Below, piece by piece: positions 23,743 through 23,882 of a stretch of DNA of 23,882 nucleotides. The translations under genes and the position numbers were made by a program. Origin of the DNA: Fibrobacterota bacterium (GTDB taxonomy: Bacteria > Fibrobacterota > Chitinivibrionia > Chitinivibrionales > FEN-1185); NCBI GenBank assembly GCA_003165595.1, contig PLWQ01000033.1, positions 139,758-163,639 on the forward strand. The letters are read 5' to 3'. Every line of letters starts with the position of its first letter. Position 1 is the stretch's first letter. The notes under the pieces were generated by a model, which was given only the letters and a program-made list of their open reading frames with translations, did no database searches and had not been told where the DNA came from.

Positions 23743-23882
23743 ATGCCACAAGCCGCAGTTGCCTGCCGAAGTCTTTCAGCGCCAAAACGCAAGGCAGGGT
23801 TACCCCGGAAGTTCTACCGCCCGCGCGACCATGCCGCTTCGCCCTTTTTCAAGATTGTCCGCAACCGGTTTGACGAGTTCGA
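23743..23882 (+). mobile_element. 5' part of a probable IS91-family transposase gene
   Basis: From ATG 23743 an open frame runs 46 codons to the window edge. It contains KFYRPRDHAASPFFKIVRNR followed by FDEFE-like residues. This YRPR ... spf+ ... v ... +f+eF pattern is what I know from the start of IS91-family (Y2/zinc-binding) transposases, just before their Cys-rich zinc finger. A GGAG lies about 9 bases upstream. The zinc finger and HUH motif would lie outside the window, so the call depends on this short N-terminal match. Confidence 0.65.

Overview
The window looks like a chromosomal segment of a Gram-negative (diderm) bacterium with moderately high GC, probably a metagenome-assembled genome. 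Evidence for two membranes is a Wza-like SLBB/polysaccharide-export protein with a signal peptide, a Wzc-type BY-kinase and a secreted TPR-transglutaminase. A Fibrobacterota or deltaproteobacterial-type lineage would fit the gene mix, but no marker in the window settles the phylum.

Region 1 (1-9271, all minus strand) is an exopolysaccharide/rhamnose operon. A near-consensus sigma-70 promoter at 9243-9271 precedes a 110-base leader with a hairpin. The order is then export protein (SLBB), MinD/ParA-like ATPase, ExeA-like AAA ATPase, very long BY-kinase, an SLBB-FecR-LCP-like fusion, rfbD, and rfbB, which runs off the left edge. Most junctions are overlaps or gaps of under 30 bases. The set resembles the export/ATPase/tyrosine-kinase core of XrtA-type exopolysaccharide loci, but no exosortase is visible here. 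Two proteins have unusual architecture: the BY-kinase carries a third membrane segment and a C-terminal NTF2-like domain, and the SLBB protein carries a degenerate LytR-CpsA-Psr (LCP) domain. Both hint that polysaccharide export is tied to the cell wall.

Region 2 (9355-10335, minus) is a membrane protein whose N-terminus looks like a degraded ECF sigma region 2.

Region 3 (10459-14450, plus) is a tight riboflavin operon ribD-ribE-ribBA-ribH, followed by nusB after a long imperfect palindromic repeat. RibBA has Gln where the family's metal-binding His is expected in its RibB half.

Region 4 (14487-21234, minus) is a two-gene unit: a secreted TPR/DUF3857/transglutaminase protein and a cytoplasmic M16C (PreP-like) metalloprotease.

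Region 5 (21235-23882) is looser. It holds a non-coding stretch with clustered hairpins, alaA (alanine aminotransferase), an AT-richer SET-domain methyltransferase gene, about 400 non-coding bases with repeats and palindromes, and at the right edge the first 46 codons of what looks like an IS91-family transposase.
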